This document shows, piece by piece, positions 10,699-23,238 of a DNA stretch of 64,000 nucleotides (position 1 is its first letter; each line of letters begins with the position of its first letter). The position numbers and the translations under genes are program-made. This DNA is from Marasmius tenuissimus (taxonomy: Eukaryota; Basidiomycota; Agaricomycetes; Agaricales; Marasmiaceae), in contig JAQOTA010000029.1 in NCBI GenBank assembly GCA_029532415.1, forward strand, positions 1-64,000, written 5' to 3'. A model generated the notes under the pieces. It did no database searches. It was not told where the DNA came from and was given only the letters and a program-made list of their open reading frames with translations.

Positions 10699-12112
10699 TT
10701 GGAGAGAGATTGAGAAGGTGGAAAGAATACGAAGGATTGATGAAGGTAGTAGTGATCACCGGGCTGGGGACTTGGGCAGTCGAACACTCCCCCTTTAAAT
10801 CAAAGAGGTGACCATTTTATTTTTGTACTAAACATATCCAGTTTGTTACAAATTTTTAAAGTTTATACGATTTCCCAGGTTCTATGTCTTGACGCTTTAG
10901 ACTCTCCCCTCCCTCCTCGGATACACATTTCATTGTTCGTTTGGCTAGTTATCAGCGGAGAAAAGCTTATTGTACGGTCTGCCTTCATCCCCCCTTTCTC
11001 CACCTTCGCGTATCACCTCTTGCCTCATGTGCGCTCCACCAGTTCGCGGACTGGTTCGGCGGCCCTTCCAGCTCCTTTCATCATTCAAACACAATTTCGA
11101 ACGGAGAGCACTTGGCACCAGGATTTCCTTCTGAAACAGGTCAGGTTCCCCGCTTTCGACGCTGTACGCGTGTAAACGCTGAATCTTTTCCAGTGCATAG
11201 GCCCGGCTCCCCGAACATCCACGCTGAATGCTAGGCCGGCGAACCAAGCTCGAGCTTCCATAGAAACCGCACGCATCGGTTGTTGTGCGGAGTTGGTGTC
11301 AAGCAAGTTCTCTCATGGGATGATCGCTTATCGTGAGTTCTTTTTTTCTTCTGTTTTCTATTTCGCCTCAATTACACTAAGAATTTCCGATGCCCTCACG
11401 ATTCATTGCTCCTAAATTCCGATATCAAGTGAAACCGCAAAAAGCGCAGCTGAAATTGATTCTCACATATGGGGCTTTTTTGAGACGCTACCGCTCCCAA
11501 GCCATCGCTACAGTCCAATGCCGGTAGCGGGGAACAATCGGACGCGTTTCAGACGCGCCAGACGCGTCGTAATGACGCGTCGGATCGCGTTTTTCGCGCC
11601 GCCGCATTCAACATGAGCTCAATTGTTCTTGGTCCGCAGCTCGCGAGTTCCGTATTCTTTCGCCGCGGCGCTTTCCACATCGTCGTGAGCTGAAGCCACC
11701 CCAGTTCGTGACAATCTGATCAGCCCGAGACATGTATGTACCTGGTCTCCCCCCCAGCCCACTTCTATATTAAACGACTATTGATTTATTTTCTTTCCGC
11801 GTTTGATTCCTCGATTCAGGGCTGATTATGATCACATCCTTCACAGCACATGGGTGGGGCAGATGCCCTGAAGACGGCGTATCTATTCAAACGTCGCTTA
11901 GGATCTATGAGTGTAAATCTAGGATCTGAGAAGTGGCAGCGAAAATTTCGCGTTTTTGAGGAGCACCAGATTGATATTGGTGCTTGTGAGGGTAAGCCAG
12001 TAATCCGTTTTAGTCCCATTCATTGCAATGACTAATCCTGGACTATCTATTCTCAAGTCCTTGCTCGCATAATCACACTTGACCACCGACCATTTCCATC
12101 TCCAATTTCTCC
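10699..12112. other. Intergenic region
   Basis: No supported gene. It holds the divergent upstream regions of paralogue B and of the 648-aa gene starting at 12113. The stretch 11560-11610 is unusually rich in GACGCG words. The short open frames at 10843-11306 lie in several frames of both strands and show no consistent coding pattern. Confidence 0.45.
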
Positions 12113-14642
12113 ATGTCCTCCACCTCTCCAATGTCTCCCGACTCAGGCATGCCCGAGGAGCGACCGCCCAAGTACGCCAGAAAGCCACGCCCAAGCGGGG
12201 TGACACTCTGGAATGAGACTCAGAAAGCCTGGCTCTTGGCCCGTGACCAAGCCCACGAAGACATCGTCGTCAGCCTCGACTTGGAATTCAAGTCCGATAG
12301 AGGGGATCTACCCCCAGCGTACCGGAAGTGGGTTAACGATACTGCCGACGAAGCGTTGGCACACCCTGCATTCCAAAATCTCGATATGGTGCACAAAAGT
12401 CGAGACGATTGGAAAAAGGTTGTTCACTCTTGTTCACTTTGATTCATTCGCCACCACTGAACAACATTCAGTCACTGACTAGCTATTTTAAAAACAACCG
12501 TATTCGAAAGATTAACAAGAAGTTCAGCAAACGCGCAGCTGAAGGAGCCCTGGTAGCGAAGCACGCGGAAGCCGGAAGGTCGCGCGACGGGCAACCCAGG
12601 CTCACTGTTTCCGAAGCTCTTCAGGGCATGGCACAGTTACGTGCCCCGACACCTAAAGAGATCTTTAAATCAGAGAAGGAAGAAGTTATACGAGAAGAAG
12701 TTGGACGTCTCGCAACGACGATCAGCAATCCCGCTGCCCGATACCAAAAGGCCTGGGCAACCACCTGGAATGCAGTCGAAGACAAGAGTCTCTACGACCG
12801 CCACGACGCCCCTCTCGAGGATGTTGTTGAGTGAGTGTTTCAGACAGCTCTCCCTAGACGGCCGAAGCTAACCGATATACTTGCAGTAACCAGAAACTGT
12901 TCGGGGAGGTGCTTTGCGCAACCTTTCACGACATTTGCCAAAGCGGTGCCCTCGGAAACACCGAAGTCACAATTTTAACCGGATGGAGAGATCGCGACAA
13001 TCAGTTGGACTTGAGAACGTACACACACTCGCCCACATGATCGTTTTCTTCTAATATCTGGTCGCAGCTTTGAGTTCTCAAGTCGCGACTACGCCGGTGC
13101 CAGCGATAAATTTTTGAAACACGACGGGGCGGGCTCAAAAGAGGCTATTCACAAACAGTGGGATGAATGGTGTCAGGCCAAAATAGCCAGTAAGCTCTGC
13201 TTTCAGCCTTGTGCACCGATGTGTATTCAATACATTCTTGCAGACAACATCGTTATCCCACCAGGTACTAATGAACCGCAAGTTGATAGTCGGCTCGCGC
13301 TCAACAGCGACGGCATCCCCGTATTTTCGGGGGTACTTACCAACACGATCTCCCCGTCTGACTTGAGAGTAATGCTCGAGTCGCTTTATGTGTGCCTCTG
13401 GTGTAAGCTTTCGTAGTCTATTGCTTCTACGGCTACTCATTAAACCTTCAAGATCGTTTCCATAAAAACAGTAACATTCTGTGGGGCGAAATCGAAAAAT
13501 ACTCTTCGTTATATTTTGATCACTCTAAATTCACCTTACCTGTCCCCTTCCGGCGCCCCAGCTCGCTGGACAATACCGAGGTTGTCTCCACGGTAGAGTA
13601 TCTTCGGCAGTTAAAGAAGGACGATCCGTTCCTATTTTTCGATCCATCCGAATCCATGACCTATTTTGGTACGTGTGTCGTTCTATGGCTATCGCTGCTT
13701 CCATTGATTATACTGCAGATAGCGCAAAGGAAGACGAGTTCGAGATTGGGAACGAGAGCAAAGATGGTATGCCTGCTACATGCTATTCCCCTGTCCGTTG
13801 CTTACCTTATTTGGTCTTTCTCTCTCTGGACCATTTACAAGTAGACGGTGCCCCAAATAGTCAAGCTGCGACTACTCAGGCAACGCTTGATGCTAGGGAT
13901 GGTATGCATTCCGGTATTTCAGCTGTTATCCCAATTGATCTGGTCTCCGCCCCCTAGTGTCTCCGATAACATTCTCATACCCAGCACGCTCTGAAACAGG
14001 AATAGACGGAGGCAAAGTGGCAGCGGACAAAGGAGATGGTATGTATCCAATACATTCGTTCTATCGTCCTGACACATGTACTGATTTGCTCTTACTCTAG
14101 ATGTCGCGATGTCTCGCCTTCTGTTCACGGAAAGCGAACAAACTCCTGCCTCGGGTGACACTTCTGGCGATGAGGATGGGAAGGTCGATGAGGATGACGA
14201 GGGTGGCATGTCTGATCCAAAATGCCGCGACAAGGCACTGTTGGACGGATTTAGTCTCGACTCCGGTGAGCACTCGCTCACCTTGGACTCGCTGCGGTGA
14301 ACTCACATCTTCCCTAAAGGCTCAGATCTTTCGGAATGCGACGAGTCAGACGACCCAGATGAGCAAAATCCGAGGCCCCCCCCCTCTACCCCAATAAAGA
14401 AGACTCAAAAATCGCGGAAGACCACCGCGGATCTCACCTACTCTCCCGTCAAAACACGGTCCAAACGGAAGCGCGAAGTCGAAGAACAGGTTCCCAATAA
14501 GAGAGTTGCCACGAACTCTCGAGGTAAACCTCCGCGAACAAGGGTGCTCGTAACTCTCAAACCGGGAGCAGCAGCGGGCAGGGAGGGAGAAGAGGAGCGA
14601 ACGACGGGCAGAACGAAGGCAAAGGCCGCGATTCACGTCTAG
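12113..14642 (+). CDS. Multi-exon protein of unknown function, 648 aa, basic C-terminus
   Basis: Eleven exons join in frame: 12113..12418, 12472..12830, 12887..13018, 13068..13189, 13244..13400, 13472..13668, 13719..13766, 13845..13901, 13958..14038, 14101..14265, 14320..14642. The N-terminal part has WNETQKAWLLARDQAHED and, after a Lys/Arg-rich helix, YQKAWATTWNAVEDKSLYD. The middle has YFDHSKFTLPVPFRRP. The C-terminal third is acidic and then strongly basic (SPVKTRSKRKREVEE), consistent with nuclear targeting. This kind of W-rich N-terminus is known to me only from uncharacterised agaric proteins; no enzyme motif is seen. Intron 1 starts GTTGTTCACTCTTGTTCACT, so it carries the GTTCAC motif directly after the donor. 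All introns are short (48-78 nt) and the frame is intact. Confidence 0.75.
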
Positions 14643-15810
14643 GGGGCATGCGCTTGCGGAGCCGGAGGTAGACGGTGATATCGTTGTACCATATCTTTGC
14701 CTCGCTGTTCATTTCTTGTTCCCCCTCGATCCATCCGCTTGCTTTCCCGTCGTTCTCCTTGTTCCTCCGTTCACTGCTTCTTGTTCACTTTCTGCTTCTG
14801 TTCACTTTCGCTGTTCACTTTCGCTGCTCACTTCTGTTCACCCTTCCCTGTTCTCCCTCCATTCACTCCGCTCTGTTCCCGAGATATTTGTTCCTTGTAA
14901 TCCAATATTTCACATGTTACCCCACCGTTCCGTTTCTTACTCCCTCCGTTCTATTCACTTTCTTTCTCGTCATTCCCCTCATTCCCCCGCTCCTCTGTTC
15001 ACCTCTGTTCACCTCTGTTCACCTCTGTCCACTTTGTTCACTTGTTTACTGCCCCAGTTATTTCTTGACAGCGTCTCAACTCCTGGATGTCTGTTTGCTG
15101 TAAGTGAATACGCTTTGTCTCATCACACACGCTCCCTGATCATCTTTACTCTGGCTCAGTTCTTGATCACTCTTCGCTGCGCTGCCGAGGGGAGCCCCCA
15201 CCGTCTGCACTAGTTGACGGTAAGTTTTCTGACACCATGGATCACTCGCCTCTTACTCTGGTTCACTTAGTTCACCGCATCTGCGCCTCCCCGCCCTCTC
15301 GTCGTAGGTAAGTGAACCGGCTTTCCCTTCATCTCGGGCTCATCGGGACATATTGGCGAAGCCTGTACTGTTTTGTCTTGCCCCGTGTCAGGGTTGAGTA
15401 CTTTCCTGGCAATCGTGAGTGAACTTGTTCTCTAATCACGAGTCAAAGGCTCACTGATATGTTCACTTTTCTTGCTCCCACCCGACCGGTCACCTCGCCA
15501 TCTCGTTTTTTCTCGTTACGCTCATTCACGTCCCCTCTCTTCTGATCCAACTTCACTGTCGCTCACTGTTCACTTTTTATCATTCCCCGTAACCTTTTCC
15601 CCTTGGTTTCGTTCACGTACGCTGTCCACACCTTGTTGGTCACTCGACTCTTGTTCACTGTGTCTTGTTCACTCTTGTTCACTGACATTCAGTAGCCATT
15701 GTATATACCATTAGCATAGTGTAACCAATGCAAAATGTTCGCCGCTGTTCACTGTCGTTCACCCCAACTCAGGTTGAGACCTGGTTTGTTCACTCTAAGC
15801 TTGTCCTCTT
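14643..15810 (+). repeat. GTTCAC-rich low-complexity tract
   Basis: Dozens of GTTCAC words (often TTGTTCACT, CTGTTCACC) occur here almost only in the plus orientation, densest at 14760-14850, 14995-15050 and 15560-15700. Overlapping open frames in this stretch are Phe/Ser/Leu-rich and are produced by the repeat. No gene is supported. Confidence 0.75.
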
Positions 15811-17700
15811 GTAGCCTGAGACGGCATCTCGGTGTGACCGGTGGGTACATCACCTGGCAGGGTGACCCTCGATTCGGAATAGAAAGGAAAGAGAAGGGAA
15901 GGTGACCGGTACGGTGAAGCTTCTGGAAGCATAACCCAGGATTGTGGATGTGGGTTACCAGAGACGGAGTGGGGGGTTTAGTCCCCCTATTGGCGGAGTG
16001 AGGATGTGTCAACTAAAGATGTAATTCGTTCCCTCCCTGGATTGAGAAAGTAGGGCCCTCATATGCCACCGTACCGTCTATCTCGGCTATCTCTGATGGT
16101 CATATCTCGACCAAGGGGAGGAGGAGCGGGAACGATCATGATCTGAGATGGGCCTTACGTCGAGTCCTTCGTTTCCAAGTAGCTCTGACATATTATCAAG
16201 CTGAACACGGAGAATACGTCCTGGCGAACATCCAACAGCTCACTACCCTGTGATTCCTGGAGAGACAGGGATTTTGAGGTGCTTCTCATCAATGCCAACT
16301 CGATACTAAAGAGCACGCGAGAGCCAACGCCTATTCTGGAGACAATGCAGGCAGGCTGGGCAAACGCCAAAGTGTAGTTGGGGGAGAGAACATGTGGGTA
16401 TCTCATCACCGGAAGGGAGATTGCCGGCGAGCGCATATGTCGGATATGGTTGGTGAGTAGCCCAAAGCTCTGTGTGCGTAAGGGTTTGGTTCGAGGCTGA
16501 GTATTCCTTGATCGCTCCCAGATTTCGAACATCAAAGTCGCTTGCCGTCTGGTGAAATAGCCCGAGTCTTCCACCACTACTACCACTTCTCTCCAAGATT
16601 CCCTATGTTCACTTTACACCGTCGACCCTACTTCCCGCCGGTGATATAGCCAAGCAGGTAGCTATCAGGCTTGCACAGTGAACTCCCATTCGGAGAAGTA
16701 GGTGCGCCGTCGCTTCGGTTTCTGGGTATGTTGTAGGCGAGATCGAGGGTAACGTCAGAAGAAATGCTACAGCTCACGCCATACGAGGCCGTTAAGACGG
16801 TGCGAAAGGGTGTATATGACCTGTGTTGGCGGATACGAAGAATGTGGGTGACGTAGCTGTGCATGGGGGCGTAACGGACGGGATCAGCGATGTTGGTGGT
16901 AGGAAGACAAGTGATGAATATGAAGGGCCTCTACTGCTGTGGTTATGATGACAGCCGTGGCAGCAGAGGAGAGGATATAGGTGGTGAGGGCAAGAGCCAA
17001 CACTCAGTAGAGTGACGGGATATGAGCCGCATCGGTTCGTGATTCTCGAGATCTGGACGTGGACCAATCGCTGGCACTGAATGTTTATGAGGTTAGTCAT
17101 TAAATATTGCACGAAATAGCGAAGAAACGAGGAAAACGAGCGGCGAACAATAATGAGAATGAAATGAAGAGTGAAGGATGATGTGGATAGCTCACCTCAG
17201 AATTCCTCAGATCCCTACAACGCTAGCCGACCCTCGTTGATACCAAAAGCCCAAGATGATTGGGCTTGGTCGTAGTAAATGACTGTCTTTCAGATTATCA
17301 GCAAAATGCTCGTCAGGCTGAGCATCCTCTTCTGCACCAACACGCATTTCGTGCGCTAGAAGGTGTACAGAAAGATGAAATTAGGATAGGAAGAGATCAG
17401 ACGAGTCAAAGTACACGCACCAGAGACTCAATAAGCCACCTCGCAATCATATTCTCCAATGACAATCATTCTTGGTTTGGAGCCTTGAGGATAGTCAGAT
17501 GCGCAAAGAGAGGTATCGAAAACATAAAACATACCGTGAGTTTTAATCCTACTACTCGTAACACGTCCTGTCTTCACTGATTATGCTCCAGCAGACCTAT
17601 CGAGGAATGGAGTTTTCGTTTGGATGCAGGTATCCGCGAGGGAGAAGGTGACATTGGTTCGTATCAGCCGCAGGCGTACATCATAAAAGCCTTTTCTTGA
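15811..17700 (-). other. Gene-poor stretch with possible decayed membrane-protein gene
   Basis: On the minus strand two open frames lie in line (17112-16792 and 16586-16155). Between them a hydrophobic stretch (LALTTYILSSAATAVIITTA, about 16970) and a later segment (FAQPACIVSRIGVGSR, about 16360) look like membrane-protein fragments. However, a stop precedes the hydrophobic stretch and no consistent set of exons could be built. It may be a broken multi-pass membrane protein gene or chance. Confidence 0.25.
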
Positions 17701-17896
17701 GCTGAGGGTTCGACGAAACGGAAAAGACATGCAAGTCAAAGGGAGAGAACGCGAGCGCCCAACAAGCAGCAAAACCTCCGGTTTTGGCCCGACATCCATT
17801 AGTTCACCGGCCGGGAACAGATCTGGACCGGCGCTCCAGAATTTGCATCACCGCCTTTTTCTTCGATACCTTCTTAAGTGTACTTGGTCTTGTCAC
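17701..17896 (+). repeat. Dispersed repeat, copy 1 (about 190 bp)
   Basis: This segment is closely matched by 63816..64000 at the right edge of the window, same strand. Shared blocks include CGGCCCGACATC or TGGCCCGACATC, AGTTCACCGGCC, and GAATTTGCATCACCGCC followed by TTTTTCTTCGATA. It has no coding frame common to both copies. The second copy runs off the window, so the repeat may be longer. Confidence 0.8.
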
Positions 17897-19463
17897 ACGA
17901 CCTCGTTGCCGCCATTCTCCTCTCAGCAGCACTATCTATCCTCGTTTCGGATTCCGAGAAACTACGAAGCCTGTCGACCAACTGCCAACAACTGCCGGGG
18001 CCTTTCCAAGCCTGGTGACCAAACCCTTCCCAGTCGAAGAGGCGATGCAAGTTCTGCAGGACCAGTAGTAGCGGGTTGTCGACACTTCAATCTATGGCAC
18101 TCAAACTCGAAGCACATCAATGATCAGCACATCCTCGGTCTTATAACGACGTTATTCATACTTAAAACGGTTCCACTATGACACGCAATGTCGTTCCCCT
18201 CCTCTAGTGAAGATAGTACCTTCCTCCGCATCATTTCTATCTGCCTGCCTTACACAGCTCTTTACGAAATGCATGGCACAATCCGGCAACATGAGATCTA
18301 TAGAAAAATAAATCAAGAGGGGGTGAGAAGGGGGAAGGGCAACAAACACTCTTTAAAACCTCTTCAAATTCACCTCAAACACCTCCGAGTCCACCGTAAA
18401 CACCTCCCAATCCACACCAAACATCTCCACAGCCCCATGAAACACCTCCAAAGTACTTACGACTCCTCTCTTCTGCGTCTTGCCCTCTTCCGAAGAACAC
18501 CTAGCGAATAGTCTCGTGTAACCAGACTGACGATATACGCTGACGATCGCAAGCGATGTGCGTATATGTACCTACCGAATGGGCGGAACCTTTTTTTCTC
18601 TATATCTATCATCCGCGAGGTTTGCCAACCTTTTCGGAATGGGCTGTAATGATACGACCTGCATAAGCCTGACGGAACGGAAAACACTAAAACATCTTCG
18701 CGGTCACTTCTCCTACATAGAACGACGCCACAGAACATGTGAAAGCGTCTATAAGCCTCGTGCTGTAGCCTATACTCATTGGGACGTGTATCAATGAAGC
18801 CATTTTATCGAGACATATTACTTATTATCTCGAACCGCCCCGAAGATCAGTAGAAGCGATCTAGCTCGAATGCATCGGCCCTTCTTTTGTCTCGATGGAT
18901 GAATGATGTCCAGCATATCTCGATGCGATCCCTCCTAAACCCCTTCCATACCTTCTCTTCCCCATCCACGTACTCAGACCAATACCCTTCCAGCTACCAA
19001 AAAAGCAATGGACTCGCCCTGACCAACCGCACTTCGTTCTTGTATAGTATGACTTCCCGGCGAATGGCTCTTCAAAAGCTACAACACCGAACCTGTGTAC
19101 CTTGACTATCAGCGAGCCCATGTCGGTTATTCAATCTGGTTGTATGCATGTACCAGGGTCCTCGGTGGGCCAACTCACGAACAAAATCAAACAGCATAAC
19201 CATCATCTGAGCTCAAGGGCACTTGGAACTCAGAGCGCTAATGACGACTCGCGGTCGAGCGCTCCACGAATTTCAGCGAATGCAGGCACAATCGCCAACA
19301 GGATGGTACTTTCTTCCAGTGACCCTAACAATACTAGAAGCTGGTGTTCTGTCTCCTTTCCGAAGTCAAATTCCTGTTTGATCGGCGTGGTAGTTAAATA
19401 ATGTACTTTGGTAGTGAAATCTATAATATCAGTTCGTTGGACTTCACTACAACGAAGGAAAGG
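17897..19463. other. Gene-poor stretch
   Basis: No supported gene. It contains the 21-nt tandem repeat at 18369-18453. On the minus strand around 19400-19240 there is an open stretch without ATG (words FDFGKETEHQLLVLLGSLEE and FAEIRGALDRE) that may be an exon remnant, but neighbouring exons were not found. Confidence 0.35.
18369..18453 (+). repeat. Imperfect 21-nt tandem repeat, about four units
   Basis: Four diverged 21-nt units with core AAACACCTCC. In one plus frame they encode a 7-residue repeat of the form HLxxHxK. Because the period is a multiple of three it would keep a frame open, but no surrounding gene is supported. Confidence 0.6.
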
Positions 19464-20003
19464 TTATAGCGCTGGGGTATGGGGTAACGTAAGTGGGGAA
19501 TTCGCAGACGCAGAATACGAAGAGCGGGATAAAAGCGGCTGGTAACGCGGAATCACTGAAATGAGAACGACAAAAACGACAGAGGGCAACGTAGCAACCA
19601 AGTAAGATAAAGAGGATGTCAGGAGGGAAGGAATACGAAGGGTTTCTGTGGGGCCGGTGTAGATCGGCATGTAAGGGAGGAACACGGATAAAACGCTAAG
19701 TCGTTTCTCCACGTTGTAGCTGTTCTCCACGTTGTGACTGTCCTCCACGTTGTAACTGCCTTCTACGTTGTAACTGCTTTCCACGCTGGAGCTTCCTTCC
19801 ATGTTGTAGGTGTCTCGCGAGGTCCTGCCTACATTGCACTGATCGTAATTGTCACCATAATGGTCTTGGTTGGTTCGAGACGCCTTCGCTGGGCCGCGTG
19901 GGTGTTGGGGACGGAAAGGGTTCGGACGACTTGCATCATTTTGGGTCGCTGTATAACTCATATCGTCTCGAGTGGCGCCTGAAGTTGTGATAGGATCATC
20001 CAC
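19464..20003 (-). pseudogene. Gene remnant with six-residue repeats, unknown function
   Basis: A minus-strand frame of about 179 codons starting without an ATG (VDDPITTSG...). It contains a tandem hexapeptide array of the form SYNVEG/SYNVED/SHNVEN/SYNVEK encoded by an 18-nt minisatellite at about 19703-19812. The C-terminal part is hydrophobic. The ORF at 20616-20275 lies upstream on the same strand and may be its 5' part: two GT-AG introns can be drawn between them, but an in-frame TAG at about 20279 and a frame mismatch at the last junction stop a clean join. No domain is recognised. Confidence 0.35.
19703..19812 (-). repeat. 18-nt minisatellite, about six units
   Basis: Units of 18 nt with core TCCACGTTGTAACTG on the plus strand. 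On the minus strand they encode the hexapeptide series SxNVEx within the frame at 19464-20003. Confidence 0.75.
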
Positions 20004-20274
20004 GGTGGCCTTTCAGAACCTAGAAAGAAAATCTCCAATAGTAGACCTACCATCGGGAGGTATCGGCGTCAACACATTCGACTCGCCCTCCGCAAAAAAT
20101 TGAGTGGACGGCGCCGGTCTGTAACAATTCATTATGGGGACTGACGGATGAATGCCTCGTCAACTCACCGTTGGCTTGCTATCTGTAGGAGTCATAATCA
20201 TCGGCATTGTTTCAGTTTATCAAGATCTCGATGCTTACTTTTCTGAATGCATCTTGATCCTTCTCATCGACTGG

Positions 20275-20616
20275 CTAAATTGTGGTAGCTGTGAATTTTC
20301 CTCGGGGTCCGTATAATTTGACAGTCCGCACCATGTTCTTGACTTTCACTACCTGCGACTCCGAGGATGTTGATGCTCCCCTTTCAGAATTGACGTTGAC
20401 ACTTGAAATCTCGGACGATAGAACGCGTTGATAATTGTTGTCGCCGTCGATTGGTCTTCTGACAGTCCTTCCGTACTGCACAGAATGTCTAGTATCGTGA
20501 CTGTCACGGACATAAACTGAATCGAAATAGTGGCTCTCAGTAACATCTCTAGCCGCATTTTTCCTGATATAGTCTCCTATAATCGTGCCTTGGGCGTGCG
20601 AGAGGAAAGGAGACAT
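20275..20616 (-). pseudogene. Possible 5' exon of the repeat-containing gene remnant
   Basis: An open frame beginning MSPFLSHAQGTIIGDYIRKN, with a polar Ser/Arg/Asn-rich middle and VKNMVRTVKLYGPRGKFTATT at the end. The frame is closed by TAG (a C-to-T change from CAG would explain it), after which the same frame continues (PVDEKDQDAFRK) into a good GTAAGC donor. It is therefore probably one exon of a gene with a premature stop. Function unknown. Confidence 0.35.
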
Positions 20617-21802
20617 TTCCTTGACCCGGAGAGAAAAAAGGAAAGAGAGATGGTATGAGAGAAGCTACAGGGGGGGAGGGGTGAAGGGGTGAAGGAGGGA
20701 GCGAAAGCGAAAACAAATGCATTGCACAGCTTACCTCGTTGGTATTAAAGTCAGCATTCGCAGCTGCCTCGTGCTCTGCATGAGGTCGAGAGTCGAACTG
20801 TAAATAGCAAATACCAGAATCGGCTTGCTTCGAAAGGCAGTTATGCCGTATATAGTACAATTACACACATGTTCAAGATAAGAACGTGAACAGGATGCTG
20901 TACGCCGGACTTGAGACGTCGTTGAAACCGCCGTACGCAAGAGCGAGAGGGAGAGAAGCCGGAAGACATACCTACCAAATATTCGGTTCTTTCTCGTCCT
21001 GTCTCTGACGCTCCGACACGCCATCTTTGGATGCCTTGTTAGGTCCGATTCTCTTTTAGGGCTATGACAGACCGAGCGGCTTATGGCCGTTTCAGCTCCG
21101 ATGAAAGATGATTTGGCCGATCGGCAAACTAGTATCGTTAAAAAATCGAGGTAAACAGGTAGATAGATGCACTTTAAATGGTCGAGAAGGTGGGAAAAGT
21201 AGGCATGATATAGCATCTGTTAATCAGAACCACAAACTCGAAGGCGCATCCATGAACAATAAAGTTTAGTTTTCTAAACCCTGAGATGAAACAGACCTTC
21301 GGCCTCTCGAGAGAATGATCAACAATAAGATCGGGACCAGGTGGGTGTAACTCGTCCTGAGCATCCCGCAGCGCTACTCAGCGTTCAACATTATTGTGAT
21401 ACCCAAGACGCCCAATCAACTATCTGCACCCGATAGCTATCCTGTTCCGTTTGCACAATAAATAAAACCAGCGCGCCGACCCGAATATCAGCACGCGCCT
21501 ATAAGCATATGGTCGGAAGATTTACCTCCTTGAGACCCTTCTGGGTACACACAGGTAATTTGCCGGCTAAGTCAGAAATTTGAGGTCAGCACGCGGTGTG
21601 TGGTCTTCGGCGCGCAAAGGAATCTCCGGCGCGCCAAAAGTTATCTTCAGCGCACGTGCAAAGAAATTGCCAGCGCGCACAAATCAAAGACTCCAGGCAT
21701 ACTTATCACATGACAGCACAATTTTTTCAACACGATACACCGATACGTGTATGTTGAATTTTGGATGCTGTACCTATGTACAACTTGAAGAACCTATACA
21801 CC
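20617..21802. other. Intergenic region
   Basis: No supported gene. A purine-rich stretch with GGGTGAAGG words lies at 20670-20700. At 21595-21685 several GGCGCGC or AGCGCGC words repeat at roughly 25-30 bp spacing. Open frames here are short and lack splice support. Confidence 0.45.
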
Positions 21803-23080
21803 TCATTCAACTACTGTCTCAGAACTTCCGACACCTGATTCAGAAGAGAAAATTCCCTCAGTCGTCCCGTTTATAGCGTCATCATTTCCCTGCCAGCACC
21901 CGTAGACACCCTTCACATGCTCCACCGCCTTTTCTCTAATCTCTTTCCATCCGTACTGGCTTTCCTCGGGCCCCCAGTAGAGCTCGTTGAGTGCGATCGA
22001 TAAGCAGCGAGGATGGACTCTGGAATACACTGAAGGGAGAGTCGCTTCAGCTTGCATGCGAATGAATGATGTGATGCCGTGTCGCAGCCTCAACGGATGA
22101 GACGAATCCAGGAGGCGAGGAGCTACTTCAAAACGCCAACCGTGTTCCCATGCCTGCCTGCAGCCCCTGTGCCTTTCGTTGCTGCAGCCAACTTGCTCGA
22201 GGTTGGTGTTACTCATCCCCATTGATGGAACGGTTGTCAAAGCTAGCTCTATTCGGCGTTTGTAACCGGCTTCACGCGTACGGACAACAATCTCATATGC
22301 GTCCCAGCCCATACGATCAATGTCTTGGCGGCCAATATCCTTCAACTGAGGGGTAGAGGTGATGTCGATGTAATGCTCAAGAGCATCTTCAATCCAGTCT
22401 CCAAACTTGAACCGGCGGGCAAATTCGAGCCGGATACTGGGCTCCTTTCCCGCGACCAGCCCATAGAGTTTTTCTTTGGCGAATCGAACCGCATGGTCGA
22501 CTACCCAAAAGTGTGCAAAATGGAGGAGGTGTACAAGGTGGTGCTCGTCAAATGTCTGCTTTCGATATGACTCGCTATACTCACAATACTTGTCAGGGTC
22601 ATTGATTTTCATGAAACCGCGGAAAGGATACTGACTTTTGGTACACATATTTCAGCCAATTCAAAAAGTGTTCACTTCTGATGACGCCTCCACTATCGAG
22701 GACCATGGGATAAGCCTCTGTTCCAGGCAGAGGGTGCGTTGAATGTCCAGCAGGAATCTTGGGATTCACGATCTCATTGACCCAGTCTTTGAGGGCGTCA
22801 ATTTCTCCGAATACTATCGAGAGGTGAATTTTGAACGCTTTTTCACCGACCTGCAAGAGATAAGTCCAAATCATTCTCACTGAAACATGTCAAGGAGACT
22901 CACCAAAATAACACGTCCATCAGGAAACCAAAAACCTTCTTCTTTACAGGTAAGAGTATGTGCTACCAGTACGTCCAGCTCGTGTTGATTGAAAGGGTCC
23001 TTCGTAGTGAGCCTCGCATTGAACTCCTCTGGTGACATGCAGGCAGTGGGACTTTCAGTGGCAACTGACTGGCCTCCCAT
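21803..23080 (-). CDS. BTB/POZ-domain protein, 388 aa
   Basis: Three exons join in frame: 23080..22904, 22850..22647 and 22588..21803. The BTB-like part spans about residues 35-150. It shows the opening strand around FWFPDGRVIL, then KAFKIHLSIVFGEIDALKDW, MVLDSGGVIRSEHFLNWLKY and the helical HLVHLLHFAHFWVVDHAVRFA that follows the fold in fungal BTB proteins. BTB domains mediate dimerisation and often recruit cullin-3 ligases or chromatin factors; the partner here is unknown. The C-terminal half (residues 190-388) has no recognised domain. The gene is divergent from the integrase-core gene beginning at 23239, with start codons only about 160 bp apart, so they may share a bidirectional promoter. 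Confidence 0.7.
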
Positions 23081-23238
23081 TGTCTATAAGGTAGATGAAG
23101 GCTAAAAGAGAATGGCTGGCTCAACGGTTGTAGTACTCGTTGTGGTGGTGAAAAAAAGTTTGCAGCGGGCACGTGTCCAAAGGTTGAACTTCTTCTGTAG
23201 TATTTGCCTCTTTGCTCACATTCTCCCTTCAGGGCGCT

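Noticed and set aside
14675..15213. Three overlapping plus-strand ORFs of up to 165 codons
   Set aside because: They are in different frames of the same GTTCAC-rich tract and are Ser/Leu/Phe/His-rich throughout.
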